From: Cristatella mucedo
Lineage: Eukaryota > Bryozoa > Phylactolaemata > Cristatellidae
NCBI GenBank assembly: GCA_009760855.2
Contig: WPIO01000005.1
Location: 4,448,001-4,512,000 of the forward strand
DNA: 64,000 nucleotides
Direction of reading: 5' to 3'
The notes below the pieces were generated by a model. That model made no database searches, had not been told where the DNA came from, and saw only the letters and a list, made by a program, of their open reading frames with translations. Both the position numbers and the translations under genes were made by a program. Below, one piece after another: positions 43,901 through 54,690 of this stretch. The number at the start of each line of letters is the position of its first letter. Within the stretch, counting starts at the first letter, position 1.

Positions 43901-44700
43901 AATTTGCATCATTTAGTTTTTAGTCAATGACTTATACTTTTCCGCCAAGCTTTCTCTGCGTCCAGTGAACGCATCTTTTTCCAGAGTGCTTTGAGTGCTC
44001 ACCTGCGCAGGATTCAGCTTATGCTATTATCCAGGGGTACCACTAACCTATTGCCTTGAGTATCTTCTTAACTGCTTTAGTATGCGATGGTTTGACGCTC
44101 TCGCGGCACACAAGCGACGACACGGAAACGCCGAGGGGACTTCAGCTACCGTATATTCGGCTGACGCTCCCAGCGAAACAGCACGCAGCCGTTTTCCCCC
44201 TCCGGTTCGTGTTCCAACTCTACCTCCCTCCGTCCGCTCCTCCTGCCCCTGCTTATCAGCGACAGCTCAGTGGATTGGTGAACCGCAGCTGCCTCTCGGC
44301 TTCTACTTATGCTGTGTCCAAGTCCAATAGCTAATCAAGGATAGGTTAGAGGACGAGAGCTGCATACCGCCGACCTTCGTAGGAGCCGAACTTTAAGCTC
44401 GCTTAAGTAAGTTTCGTGTGAGGTTCTTAAGGCCGCAAAGCGCCATGCCTCGCTTTTCAATAATGCTGTGCTATTACTACTCTTTCGTCGAGTTTGAAAG
44501 TTCGTGGATCGAGCTCATTCCTTTGGGACATCTTGACATCTTGTTAATAAAATAATATTTATAATCTGATCTATTGCCAAAAACTCAACGGAGCCGCTAG
44601 TGAGTCCAGAAGGGAAGAACCGACTTGCTTGGATTTCCCTGAGTGAAGTATTCGATTGGTGTGAGGAGGCTCGGCATTATCGGGGATCCTTCGTGCCGAC

Positions 44701-44968
44701 GCGGCTTCGGCTGTTGTAATCAGCGAAGTGCCTTGGACACTAATGCACATGCCTCACCAGTGGCTAATAATTAAGCCATGGCCTCAACGCAGCGTCAGGC
44801 CACTGATGCATGTTATATTTCGTGTAGTCTGCTGCGATTGATCGAGCTCTCATACGTGTGCCCGTTGAGAGTAAATAAAGGACAGTTTTGTTTACCGCGA
44901 ACGTTCGCCCGCCGTGTGTGTCTCCGTGAGACTCTCACTAGAGCAGCCGCCGAAGGAGACGTCATACA
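44701..44968 (+). repeat. LTR-like copy (Ty3/gypsy type)
   Basis: It aligns with 50266-50531 throughout: GCGGCTTC.GCTG.TGTAAT, CATGCCTCACC.GTGGC.AAT, GATCGAGCTCTCAT, GTTGAGAGTA and TCTC.G.GAGACTC. It ends near ACA at 44968 and is followed after 10 bp by TGGCGCCTCAACG (44979), similar to a tRNA primer-binding site. The same end occurs in inverted pairs at 17.4-17.6 kb. It is probably a solo or orphan LTR. Confidence 0.7.
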
Positions 44969-45228
44969 TAGGTGACGGTGGCGCCTCAACGTTTAGTGTC
45001 CCCTTCGGGAGCACTTTTCCAGAGCACTGCGCCCCCGCCAATGGGCCTCCACATAGCTAGGGGTCTCGCATGCAACCGCTGCAAACTTGCTTCTCGTCTC
45101 AGATTATGGGGCTTCGGAGCTGGTGGGCCGACACCTCGACGCCGGTCACTTTAACGCTAGGTAAGGCACTAGTGATGTCCCCAACCAACTGCACAGGTGG
45201 AGCTCAGCTTGGTGCCTCGTCATACCGG

Positions 45229-45392
45229 CGAGCCGTAATGGCTCACTAGGTAAGGCGGTTGCTTTTCACGGCCCCGAGGTCGTGGGCTCGAATCCTGCAG
45301 TGGGCGATCCTTTATCGCCACTGCAAGCGGTGGTGATAGCCGTGAAGGCTCTTCTGTCGCTATTCAAAAAGAGGCTGTTAAATCAGCTAGCA
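45229..45392 (+). mobile_element. SINE-2 copy (best preserved)
   Basis: Box A TGGCTCACTAGGTAAGGCG and box B GGGCTCGAATCC at normal tRNA spacing, then GCAGTGGGCGATCC, TTTATCGCCACTGCAAGCGG, TGATAGCCGTGAAGGCTCTT and AAAGAGGCTGTTAAATCAGC. There is no intact acceptor stem, so it is a SINE head and not a tRNA gene. Confidence 0.8.
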
Positions 45393-45399
45393 TTTTTTT

Positions 45400-48170
45400 T
45401 TTAGCCGTACAGGTGATGCTGACGCCCACGTCAGCACGCTTTGATTTTTCCCAAGGTTGAGCGAGTTCAAAGGCTCGGCCGGCAGACGGCTGTAACGAGA
45501 CTACGTCTGAGTGGCGGGGTCTGCAGCTGCCGCCGCTGGAAATCTGCTCAGCCGCTGAATGTCGCCGTGGCAGAGCTGCAGACGCTGCATGTTTTGGCTC
45601 TAAGGTCAAGGTGCGGCTATGGCGCTCACTCCGGTATTTGCGGCCGCAGATATTGCTGTTCCCTATGTAGGCGCGTCTACGTTTATGCGATTTGGCGGCG
45701 GTGCCGCAACGGCGGCAGTGAGCATATCGCAGCAGTCGCTCGGGATGGCTGTACAGGCTCCCCGAGCCGCGTTTGCACAAAAGTCTTTAGCAACAACCGC
45801 TGCACTTGTAATGGAGCCTGTCGTTTAAAAATGCTGGTGAAGCTGACGCCGTGAAGCAAGGCTAACGAGTCGTTGGTGCAGCACCAATATGGGCATGTGT
45901 GCCGACGCTAGCGGATACGCACAGCAGCCGTGAGGAGCGCACCTTCCTAAATATAGCGCGTCCATATCCGCACCGTAGAGCAGCTACAGCTGTCCAGTAC
46001 CAGCCGTAGCGCAACTCTCTCGTTCGACCCCAAAGCCCACAGTTGATCAATTATTGGGCATACAATCCGCTTCTTATCGGTTGTAATTCAGGAACTGCTA
46101 ATTATCACTAGGCCTGTCCTAAGCTGGCAGATGGCATTCCAACGTTTCACCAGCGAATGCAAGACGCAGGCGGGACGATTGCTCACGTGATCTGATGTAT
46201 CGTAGAGCTACCGTCGATCGTGCAGGCTGTCGACTGCCGGGAAAATCCGTCCTGATTCTAGTTTAAGCAGCAGTCTAAGCAGCTCCGAGGCACTATTGGT
46301 ATTAACGAAAAGATACAATCTGAAAACAGTCGTATGCCAACCATCCGGTCAATTACACACTTGCTGGGGATGACATTGTGCCGCAAACGGGATGTGGCAG
46401 CTGCAATGTCCTGACAGAGCTAAGCCGCAAATTCAACACACATAACGGTTCCAGTCTCAGCTGACGGCGTGCGATGATGCGATACCGGCGAGCGGCTAGC
46501 CAGTTGTAGGAGCCACATCGATACAAGCAAGTACGCTGACGGTAGTGGAAGGCGGCAGCAATTAAGCGCGCCTAAGATACTACGTAGATCCATATCCATA
46601 TAGTGAACCGGAGGAGTGCTAAATCAGGCACATTAAAACTGACGCTCATAATACGCGGTTCCTGAATAATAACGGCTAGGAGCAGATTATGCGATAATTT
46701 ATAGCCAAGGCAGTATACAAGTAATAGGTAGTCAGCTGTGCTCGAGGAGTTGGTGCCATGGCGTGGGAGCTGAGTTGTGCTCAAGGCCAGCGAGTCGCAC
46801 GAGAGTTGGTGTTCGTCATGATCGCTGCTGAGCGCTAATAACCTACCGTCGCTGTCAAATAGACTTCTCTACGCTCTGGATGTGGCACTGCCATCTTGAG
46901 GTATTGGCGCTGTTCGCTGCTGCCGCTCTCCTCTACTGCAAGTAGACCTGCGTGCATTGGTGTTACAAGCCTCTGCAAGTCGCTAGCCATGATTCCAAGG
47001 CTCTAAGCTTCGTTGGTATTCGTGGTGCGTTGGCTGAGACTAGCAGCTAACAGCGCCATGTTTGCAACCTAGATCTGTACCGACGTGGATACTGCGGCAC
47101 CCCGTCTGCAAACAGTTGGCATCGGAGTGCGGACTTTGCACCTGAAACATGGAATTCTTTATTTGCTCGTTTGAGTTACGTAATGAACCCGATATTGAGT
47201 CTTTGAAAGACGAAGGTGCAGCTTGCTATTGCTAGCTTCGGCATTTAATAAAATCACCTTCTGAACTTTTAAGAATTTTGATGACATTTTTAATCAGCCT
47301 AAAGAGAATTGGTGAAGAGCATTATTCTTTTCTTGAGTAAAGTACTGAAATACGCTCCGACCGCAAATATAGCGAGGCGATGCTGACGGCCGAGCAGCAA
47401 ACAGCAGCATTTAGACGTTCCAGTCTTAAGAATAAGGACACTCTGCAGGCGAAACTAAGACAACGTCTGAAGTAAATGTCAGAAATATCTATCGAAAATG
47501 CCATGGCCACCTAGCAGCTTGTTGAGAATAGTGCAGAGGCTTAAAGTTGAATGTACAAATGGAGGCAGCAGGCTCGACATTTCTACCTTTAATCTATAAA
47601 ATGTTATGGGCGACAAGTGGCTGTTACGTCTGAGTGTTTGCGTGAGCAGCCTCACACCAGATGGTCGAATCAACGACACGGCCGGCAGTGTATTACAAAT
47701 TACAGGAAGCCACGCCGAAGCTATTGGCCGCGACGCCCGACCCTAGCTCTGATGTCTATAACAATGCATTAATGAAGCCACTGTTCTTCTTCGGCGACTT
47801 CCACCAGAGTGGTACGCTGTCGCGGACCCAACAGTGACCAATATAGCACAACGATAAGCCATGGTTGAAGCTCCGTGTCTTGAAATTGGGAAGCCCAATG
47901 TACGAATTTTTTTTTTACGGCTTGAGAAGCCACAGATTATGATTTTCCACGAGTGCATAGAAATGGCTGCTGATAGAGTTCAGGTGTCTGTTACCTTGTT
48001 GTCTGGACTGACGAAGTGAGGAGCGAAGCGGCCGTTCCTCCTATGCCGGTTGTAGCCACTGTAGAGCCCGTGACTATTGTGACTTGCTTCGAGAGTGCTA
48101 CGTTGCAAACTGTACCGCTTATTGACTGCTGCTGCGATGCCGGAAAGCTGTTATCCCTCTCTACAAGCCT
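45400..48170. other. Interval without recognised genes
   Basis: Overlapping ORFs of 60-138 codons occur at 45.36-45.85 kb in a GC-rich stretch, but none has a known motif and they overlap on both strands. Small repeats near 46.08 and 46.61-46.70 kb resemble 49.68-49.79 kb (TTCAGGAACCGCG.ATTATGA). Confidence 0.35.
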
Positions 48171-48178
48171 ATTACTGC

Positions 48179-48330
48179 CGCGCGGGTTTGGCACAGTGGT
48201 TAGGCGCTCGCCCCGATCGAGGGTCAATATAAATTTATTTGATGACCGAGGTCGTGGGCTTGAGCCCCGTGGCATATGTGAAGTACATGACTAGAGATTA
48301 AGTTCTTTTAGGGCGCAATACAAATAAATG
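48179..48330 (+). mobile_element. SINE-1 copy, long-spacer subfamily
   Basis: Head GGGTTTGGCACAGTGGTTAG, spacer GGTCAATATAAATTTATTTG, ATGACCGAGGTCGTGG, box B GGGCTTGAGCCCC, GTGGCATATGTGAAG and a damaged hairpin ending GGGCGCAATACAAATAAATG. The spacer is shared with the 2.4-kb copy. Confidence 0.75.
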
Positions 48331-48461
48331 CTTTCAATTATTTACATTATGGATGGTGTCGGCGCCACGGGTAATGTGTGACTGCTGCTAACTCTCGTTG
48401 CGAGCTGTATGGGGATATTTGTTTTTTGCGTTAATTTGTAAATGCAGCGGTGTCACTATGT

Positions 48462-49033
48462 GTTCCAGCAACTGCTTTGCACTGGAGAGCAGCCGTTTTT
48501 TGGCAATATTCTGTGTGGCACTGCTTTGCTACTGGGAAGGCTTCACTACTGCGAAAAACGGACGCAGTTCGCGGAAGTTGCGTCACCCAGCAAGCTTTTT
48601 CATTGGCTAAAATGGACTGCTGTACCACTGGGAGAGACAGAAGCAGTAGGTTGAAGTCACGTTGCTCGGCTGGCTTCTTTACTGGCTAAAAGGGCACTGC
48701 TATACCACCGGGAGAAACGGAAGCAGTGAGCGGAAGTCGCATCACCCGGCAGGCTTCATTATTGGCTAATAGGGCACTGCTATACTGCAGGGGGGCGGAA
48801 GCAGTGGGCGGAAGTCACGTTTCCCCGCAGGCTTCAGGATTGGCTAAAAGAGCACGGCTGTACCGCTAGGAGAGATAGAGGCAGTGAGTTGAAGTCGCGT
48901 TACCCGGCAGGTTTCATTACAGCTAACTCAAAAGACACTTCCTCTTCAGAAGTTCTAAAAGACACGCTAGCACAGCACCTTCTGATTATCGATCCTGAAA
49001 GGCGATGCCATGGCGGTCAAGTCCTGCAGCAGT
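48462..49033 (+). repeat. Duplicated block, copy B (with the empty L2 site)
   Basis: It contains the same ~80-bp tandem units and unique right part as 41509-42643, but without the L2. The junction reads CAGGATTGGCTAAAAG at about 48836-48851. The number of 80-bp units differs by about one between copies. Confidence 0.9.
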
Positions 49034-49232
49034 CAATAATAATAATAATAATAATATTAATACACTTGATAATGCACCCTCAGATAACTCAATCTCTTTC
49101 TAGGCAATTTAAATTTGTTGCACAGGAAACACGATCGAACGGTGAGTGGTATCATGCTTGATAACAGGAATAACATGGTTGTGGGTGACATGCAAAGGAT
49201 CAGCATGCAAGTATGATTAGTGGCAGCATGCG
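49034..49232 (-). mobile_element. L2-like LINE 3'UTR stub
   Basis: AAT tail, worn hairpin (AATGCACC..GGCAATTT) and about 120 bp of 3'UTR, truncated at AGTGGCAGCATGCGCATCG. It sits where the longer L2 of copy A begins, so it may be part of the duplication. Confidence 0.8.
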
Positions 49233-49239
49233 CATCGAC

Positions 49240-50260
49240 ACCGCTAGAGTAGTTCTTTGATTTTACTATACTGCCACCCACCGACAACTTTTATTCTGGT
49301 ACGCTTTCTACAAGCAATGAAGCTACGTAGATTTTAAGTACGTGCAACTATCAGGTTTTGCATTTGCTGCATCAATCAAAGGGAAAGTCTACAATGAGCC
49401 TACAAGGCAGGCTAGCGACTTGAACATGCGGCACGAACGCGAGCAGATACGCGTCTGTAGCAGGAACCAGGCAATGGCGAAGAGAGCTCACACCTTAGCA
49501 TAACAAGTTCCTATTTTTACAACGTAGACGACTCCACGTGACAGCAGCGAAGGATTACAGGCGTTCAGCAGCGGCCAGGATGCACACCAACGGCTCCGTG
49601 GCCTAGAGCTCAAATCGGCTCAAACGCCAATACCAAAACCGATTACTTCGGAAGTACTGCTCAGTGCCTTTTGTGTGGCGTAGGCTTTTATACGGCCGCG
49701 GCTGTAGGATATCGCAAAATTGGTTTCTAGCCGTCGTATTTCAGGAACCGCGAATAATGAAAATCAGTCATAATCTGGCTGATTTAGCTCCCCACCCTCA
49801 AAGCGTCGTATGTCCCGCCAGTTGACAAGGCAAACTCAAATCCCGCCCGACAGCAAGTCATGGGTCAACCAGCAACTAATTCATAGCCTGCCTAGCCAAC
49901 AACTCACGACTCACCACTGACCTCCAACCCGCGAGCGAGCATGAACAGCGTCGTCACTTCTGCTGCAGCTTTCGCGGAAACATACCCGCCCGGAACCAAC
50001 ATTACTCGCACGAATCACCTTTATTTTCATACTGTGCATACCAGCAGAAGTATCAACATTGGGACTTCTGAATACAATGTTGAATAAATAAAACCTAGGA
50101 TTTTACCTTTATCTTGCCGATACACTGTATGCAGGTGGTAAGGGAAGCTGACCCGGCTGATTGCTCGCTCTCACTTTGGTCCTTGCACTTTAGCAACCAC
50201 GTTTAGCTGTAAAGTAGCGTGACACGAAGTCTGCAGTTACGAACACGCTGCTGTAGTGTG
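49240..50260. other. Interval without recognised genes
   Basis: Only a short repeat at 49680-49800, related to sequences near 46.1 and 46.65 kb, stands out. No supported coding region. Confidence 0.35.
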
Positions 50261-50265
50261 CGCCT

Positions 50266-50531
50266 GCGGCTTCTGCTGCTGTAATTAGCGAACCGCCTCG
50301 ACACTAATGTACATGCCTCACCTGTGGCCAATAGTTAAGCCACTGACAAAACCTAGCGTCAGACCACTAATGCATGTCATATTTCGCGTCGCTTGCTGCG
50401 GCTGATCGAGCTCTCATGTATGTACGCGTTGAGAGTAGTAAAGGAGGAGTCTCGTTTACCGCGCACGTGCGCCCGTTGTGTCTCTGCGAGACTCCCACAA
50501 GAATAGCCGCCGCCGGAATCACTGTCGTACA
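50266..50531 (+). repeat. LTR-like copy (Ty3/gypsy type)
   Basis: Second copy of the 44.70-kb LTR-like sequence in the same orientation, ending CACTGTCGTACA. About 60 bp further on there is TGGCGTCCCTAGCAGGAA, a weaker primer-site-like string. No gag or pol frame was found between the two copies. Confidence 0.7.
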
Positions 50532-50888
50532 ATACTGATCTATGTCGGGCGATAATGGCTGCCGATCATTCTGAAACGAGGCCGGTGAAGTGGCGTCCCT
50601 AGCAGGAATCCACAGCTCTGACTAGGTACTTGATGCTTAGCCAAATTCTGGCTACGCTTTTGACTTACGGTAGCGAGTAAGTCCGAACGCATAAGCTACC
50701 CAATCATTGTTAACGTAACTTTTTATTATTTCCTCATTATTTTTATGACCGACAATTTTTGTGCTTACGTAGTAATGGAAGTTAATGGTTAGTGTTCGCA
50801 GTTTTCCGCTTTGTTTTTAGTTCGGCTCTCCACATACATTGGCACTTATAGGTTCCTAATAGGTTCGATCGTTAATGCTTCTTAACAG

Positions 50889-51080
50889 GATCCGTTGTTA
50901 GCAGTTGCTGATCTGCTGCACGAGTATCAGCCTCCCCGTACCTTCAGGTCCTGTATGGACAATAAATTAGCTGTTCCATTCCTTTGGTTAAAGACCGTTG
51001 GCGACACAAGCTTTTGCTCTGCAGGTCCTAGACTGTGGAACTCACTTCCACAATTCTTACGGAACGCCATTTGACCCGAC
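50889..51080 (+). mobile_element. CR1/L2-like LINE ORF2 C-terminus
   Basis: The plus frame reads LLAVADLLHEYQPPRTFRS, DNKLAVPFLWLKTVGDTSF and CSAGPRLWNSLPQFLRN, a clear C-terminal segment of an L2/CR1-type protein, then it ends. Related to family B (8.57 and 26.34 kb) by GPRLWNS but with a different tail. Confidence 0.75.
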
Positions 51081-51089
51081 GGCGGTAAC

Positions 51090-53000
51090 CCGGGTTACCA
51101 CGTGAACCCAGGTGCACGCGGATTGCGATAACTACCTGAATATTTGTCCAAATTATATGCAAATGGGCAAACAAATGTCGGGCTCGTCGAGTTCTATTCG
51201 TCAGCAGAAAGACAGCGATTTCGAAAACGATGATTTTTATTGAGCAAGTGTGCAGCGGCTGACCTGATCCAGGGCAACGATCCAGGGCTTGATCACGAAA
51301 ATTGAGCCTATTTTTTCGAGGAATAGTTTAAGATTGATGGCTGATTTGGGGCAACCGCTGGTACCTTCTTCGGGCGCCCCGCAGAGCGTATCTTCACGCC
51401 CGGAGCAGCCTTCTGCACTGATGCTATTTTTTCCTGCCACGAGTCTGCGTCACATCAGATGCCGCCGCCAACATCGCGCCAATATTGTCAGGATCTCCGT
51501 CCTCACTATCAGCTATACTACCCAGGCGAGCACTGGCGTCGCGATTCCGGGCCCTCTGCATGATCTTTTCAGACCAGCGGGTGGCTCGATTCCGCCCTAA
51601 TCCTGCGAACGGTGACCTCAACATAGTCAAACTTTATTTCGAAGATGCCGGATACAATATGTGCCAGGCTGCTAACGATGCTTTGCCAAGTCTGCTTCGT
51701 CGTTTAAGTTGGTAGTAGCCGGTAAGCTAGTGCAGTGTCACCCAGTGGTCGGCGTGGCAGCCTGCTGGGCCAGCGATGGCTCCACTAATTAAGGTAATCG
51801 GTCTGTTAACTATCCTTCCTCTTGACTGAGACGACTATCGCAGATGCTTGTGAGCGCATGTCTAAAGCAAGTGCACGGACGCTTGGACACATTCCTGCAC
51901 ATACATACACTCTTACCAGCAATCACGTGAGTCTAGGGGATAAGTCTATGTGAGTACATTTGTCAGATGTAAACAAAAGAGATGCAGATAATGAGTCCAT
52001 CTACATCACATGCTTTGCAGCAATGCTATGGTCTTGTCTTGATTCGTGTGCTTGGCTGCATGTGATGATGTAGTGGTCGCCATGACGATACTCAGTCGAG
52101 TGTCTTCACATCTTTGTGGCTCGTGAGGCAGCTATTTATATTACAAGAAGGGTTTTGATATTACCTGCACGCACTCCTATGTTTTGTCACATCTATCTGT
52201 GCTGGCAAGCTGCCTTTTGTGCTGATACCGGGTATCTCGTGGACTCAAGATTTTTAAAGCACGAAAATGCACAGCAACCGATAGCACTGCCTTGCTGTTG
52301 CAGCTATGGGCAAGCCATTCCCTTGGTATGCTTAAGTATTGCTATTCCATCCTCAGTGATACTGTATGCTGTCATCCTGAGCCATCATCGATGCCTCTGA
52401 ATGCTGGCATGGTTAGCCATAATTTGTGGCACTGCCATGACCGCATTTCACATTGTGCTTTCTTGGCCGGTGGTCTGTACCGATGGAGCAGCATTGTGCT
52501 ACTACACTGGTTCACCCACGGTCATTGTGAGTGATGAAAGGGTCAGCTGCCATCGTAATGGGATATGTTCCATGAGTGCATCCACAGTCTTCCTAGTGCC
52601 TTGTTGACTGCATGAGTATTTTGTCTGCAGGCACTTACCCGTCTCCAACCATAGATCTTGTCATTCACTGTGTTGTCTTAAGGTACTATTGTACCATTTA
52701 TTTGCCTGCTCTTGAAGAGGGCTCCTCTTGAAGGGAGCCTCCTGAAGAGGGCTCCTCTTGAAAGGGGCACCTCCTGAAAGGATGTGCCTCTTGATGGGGC
52801 ACCTCCTAAAGGGTTGCCTACTGAATTGTCATGCAGTACCATAACTTATTCGGTTATAGACTAACGAACTTGACTTTTTGTTGAGGTGATTTCATAAAGC
52901 TATCTGAAAGATGGTTTTCCAAGACCCGAGCTCAGTTGCAGTACTTGCAATCAGTTAATTTCCCTAGATATGCCTCGTTTGTGCTTGCCTTAGGAGATCA
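51090..53000. other. Interval without recognised genes
   Basis: ORFs of 60-103 codons on both strands at 51.24-51.72 kb overlap antisense and have no known motif. A tandem repeat lies at 52708-52822. The rest is featureless to me. Confidence 0.35.
52708..52822. repeat. Degenerate tandem repeat, ~20-27-bp units
   Basis: Units of the type CTCCTGAAGAGGGCTCCTCT and CTTGAAAGGGGCACCTCCTG recur about five times with changes. Inverted matches between AGGGCTCCTCTTGAAGGGAG-like parts also allow small hairpins. Confidence 0.8.
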
Positions 53001-53011
53001 TCATACATCAC

Positions 53012-53092
53012 AGCAAATGTAAAGCGCCTAGAAAGAGATTAAGTTCTCTGAGGGCGCTTTATCAAGTGCAATATTATTATTATTATTATCAC
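53012..53092 (+). mobile_element. L2-like LINE 3' tail stub with consensus hairpin
   Basis: AAAGCGCC (53021-53028) pairs with GGCGCTTT (53053-53060), and AGAGA (53034-53038) with TCTCT (53045-53049). An ATT repeat follows. It is the clearest example of the 3' structure of the family. Confidence 0.9.
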
Positions 53093-53814
53093 GAGCGTGG
53101 AATAGTATACAAGATCGATACACGAATGCGTGTGTTTGTGCTGCAAAGATGTGGCTAGGTACACTAATGACCAAGGGTGGCGATTGCACAAGCAGTTGCA
53201 GTGACAGCTGTTAAGAGGCAGGTACACCAATGCCTGAAGCATGTAACGCTGCACCCCTAGACCTACCCAACCAGTAGAACCCTAATCCCGATAGTTATCT
53301 GGTCTCGAAAGATACTAGGATCATATAAGTGCCCGGCCCCTACAGCTCGTTGGGAGATCGTTACAGCACTCTAACAAGTTTCACCATAGAACCATCAATG
53401 CTAAGTCTTTTTTAAGCAGCTAGCACTCATTAGATTCAGTATCTGAAAAAATGTCCTAAAGATGTGCTCTGCAGGTGGCTGCATGCAGTCTAACATACTC
53501 GTATTCTGTAGGCAGTTCATGGTGTGGCCTTACTTGGTTGGAGCTTCTGCTGGGACAAGCCTCAGCCTGCTTGCTTGCGTCTTAGGGATACCTGCAAACA
53601 GATGAGCCACTTTGCAATGTCTGCTGAGCCGTTACTTGTTAAAGTAAAAATCGACTAAAGCCAAGTGATGGCTGCAACAGAGCATTAATGAATTAGTGCT
53701 GCAGGACTCTAATCGACAATCAGAGTGGTTACATACAAGCACCTAAACGGAAGGCTAGCTAAGACCCAATAGCTTGCTAAAGAAGTTAGGTGACAGCTTT
53801 AATTAAATTATGGT

Positions 53815-54690
53815 AAATAATAATAATATAATTGTATAGAGCCCTTGCAGAAGATAACTTCTTTTTTTGGCACTTTACAGATAATGTAAAGAAAGTACGA
53901 CCAAATGATTAGTGTTAACATTCGCAATATAATCTAGCATAACATTGTTAGATGTGACACGTACAGGGTAAGCATGTAAATACAGTTATTAGCAGTAGGC
54001 AGTGTCAGCACTCATAAGTACACAACGGACAAATCACAAGGACCCACCAAATCCTCTATTTAACAGGTGTATTTTAAGCTTCTTTTAAATATGATCATGT
54101 CAGGGAATGTCGCGACGTCAGTCGGGAATGAGTTTCAGGCTTAGGCAGCATATAAGCAAAAAGCACGGTCTCCACAGGTTTTGATGTTCCTACGAGATAC
54201 GTAAAAGATTTGACTCAAAACAGGAGGTTTACGATGTTGACCTGGTGGGGTAGCAGTCCTGATAGGTTGGCTGGAACCAGAGAAGAGACCTAAAAGTAAG
54301 TGATAGAACCTTGAAGTCAATACGTATGCTGCTTCATTGGGAGCCAGTGAAGCTCACCGAGAAATGGTGTGGTGCGGCAACTGCTCACGGCAGACCAGCC
54401 TAGCTGCAGTGCAGAGTTTTGCACCCACTATAAGCGCCTGATCGCACAGGCCGATAGACCGATATGCAGTAAATCACAGAAGTCAAGACGGGTTGTTACA
54501 AATGCATCGACCAATTTGGATGTAGTACCCGTTTCTAAGCAAGTGCGAATTTAAGCATTGCTAAGCTGCTGAAAGTAGGCAGACTTGATTGTGGAGCTGA
54601 TGTGGTCAGTCATCTAGTGAAAGGTCACTTCGGAACAGGACAATTGGATTACGTGCTGATGCACCGGGAGATATGGTGGCAGAAAGCTTG
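53815..54690 (-). mobile_element. Old L2-like LINE copy
   Basis: It starts with AATAATAATAT and a worn hairpin, followed by 3'UTR words (CATAACATTGTTAGATGTGAC) and C-terminal sequence up to the SASIS-like segment near 54680. Many indels, clearly older than the 33.8-kb copy. Confidence 0.8.

Noticed and set aside
45229-45305. Possible tRNA gene
   Set aside because: Boxes A and B are good, but there is no paired acceptor stem and the same head is fused to a SINE body at four loci.
45441-45854. 137-codon plus ORF and 138-codon minus ORF in GC-rich DNA
   Set aside because: They overlap antisense, neither has a known motif, and GC-rich sequence lengthens chance frames.
53021-53060. Rho-independent terminator
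   Set aside because: Hairpin plus T-rich tail looks similar, but it is the conserved 3' end of a LINE repeated at many loci in a eukaryotic genome.
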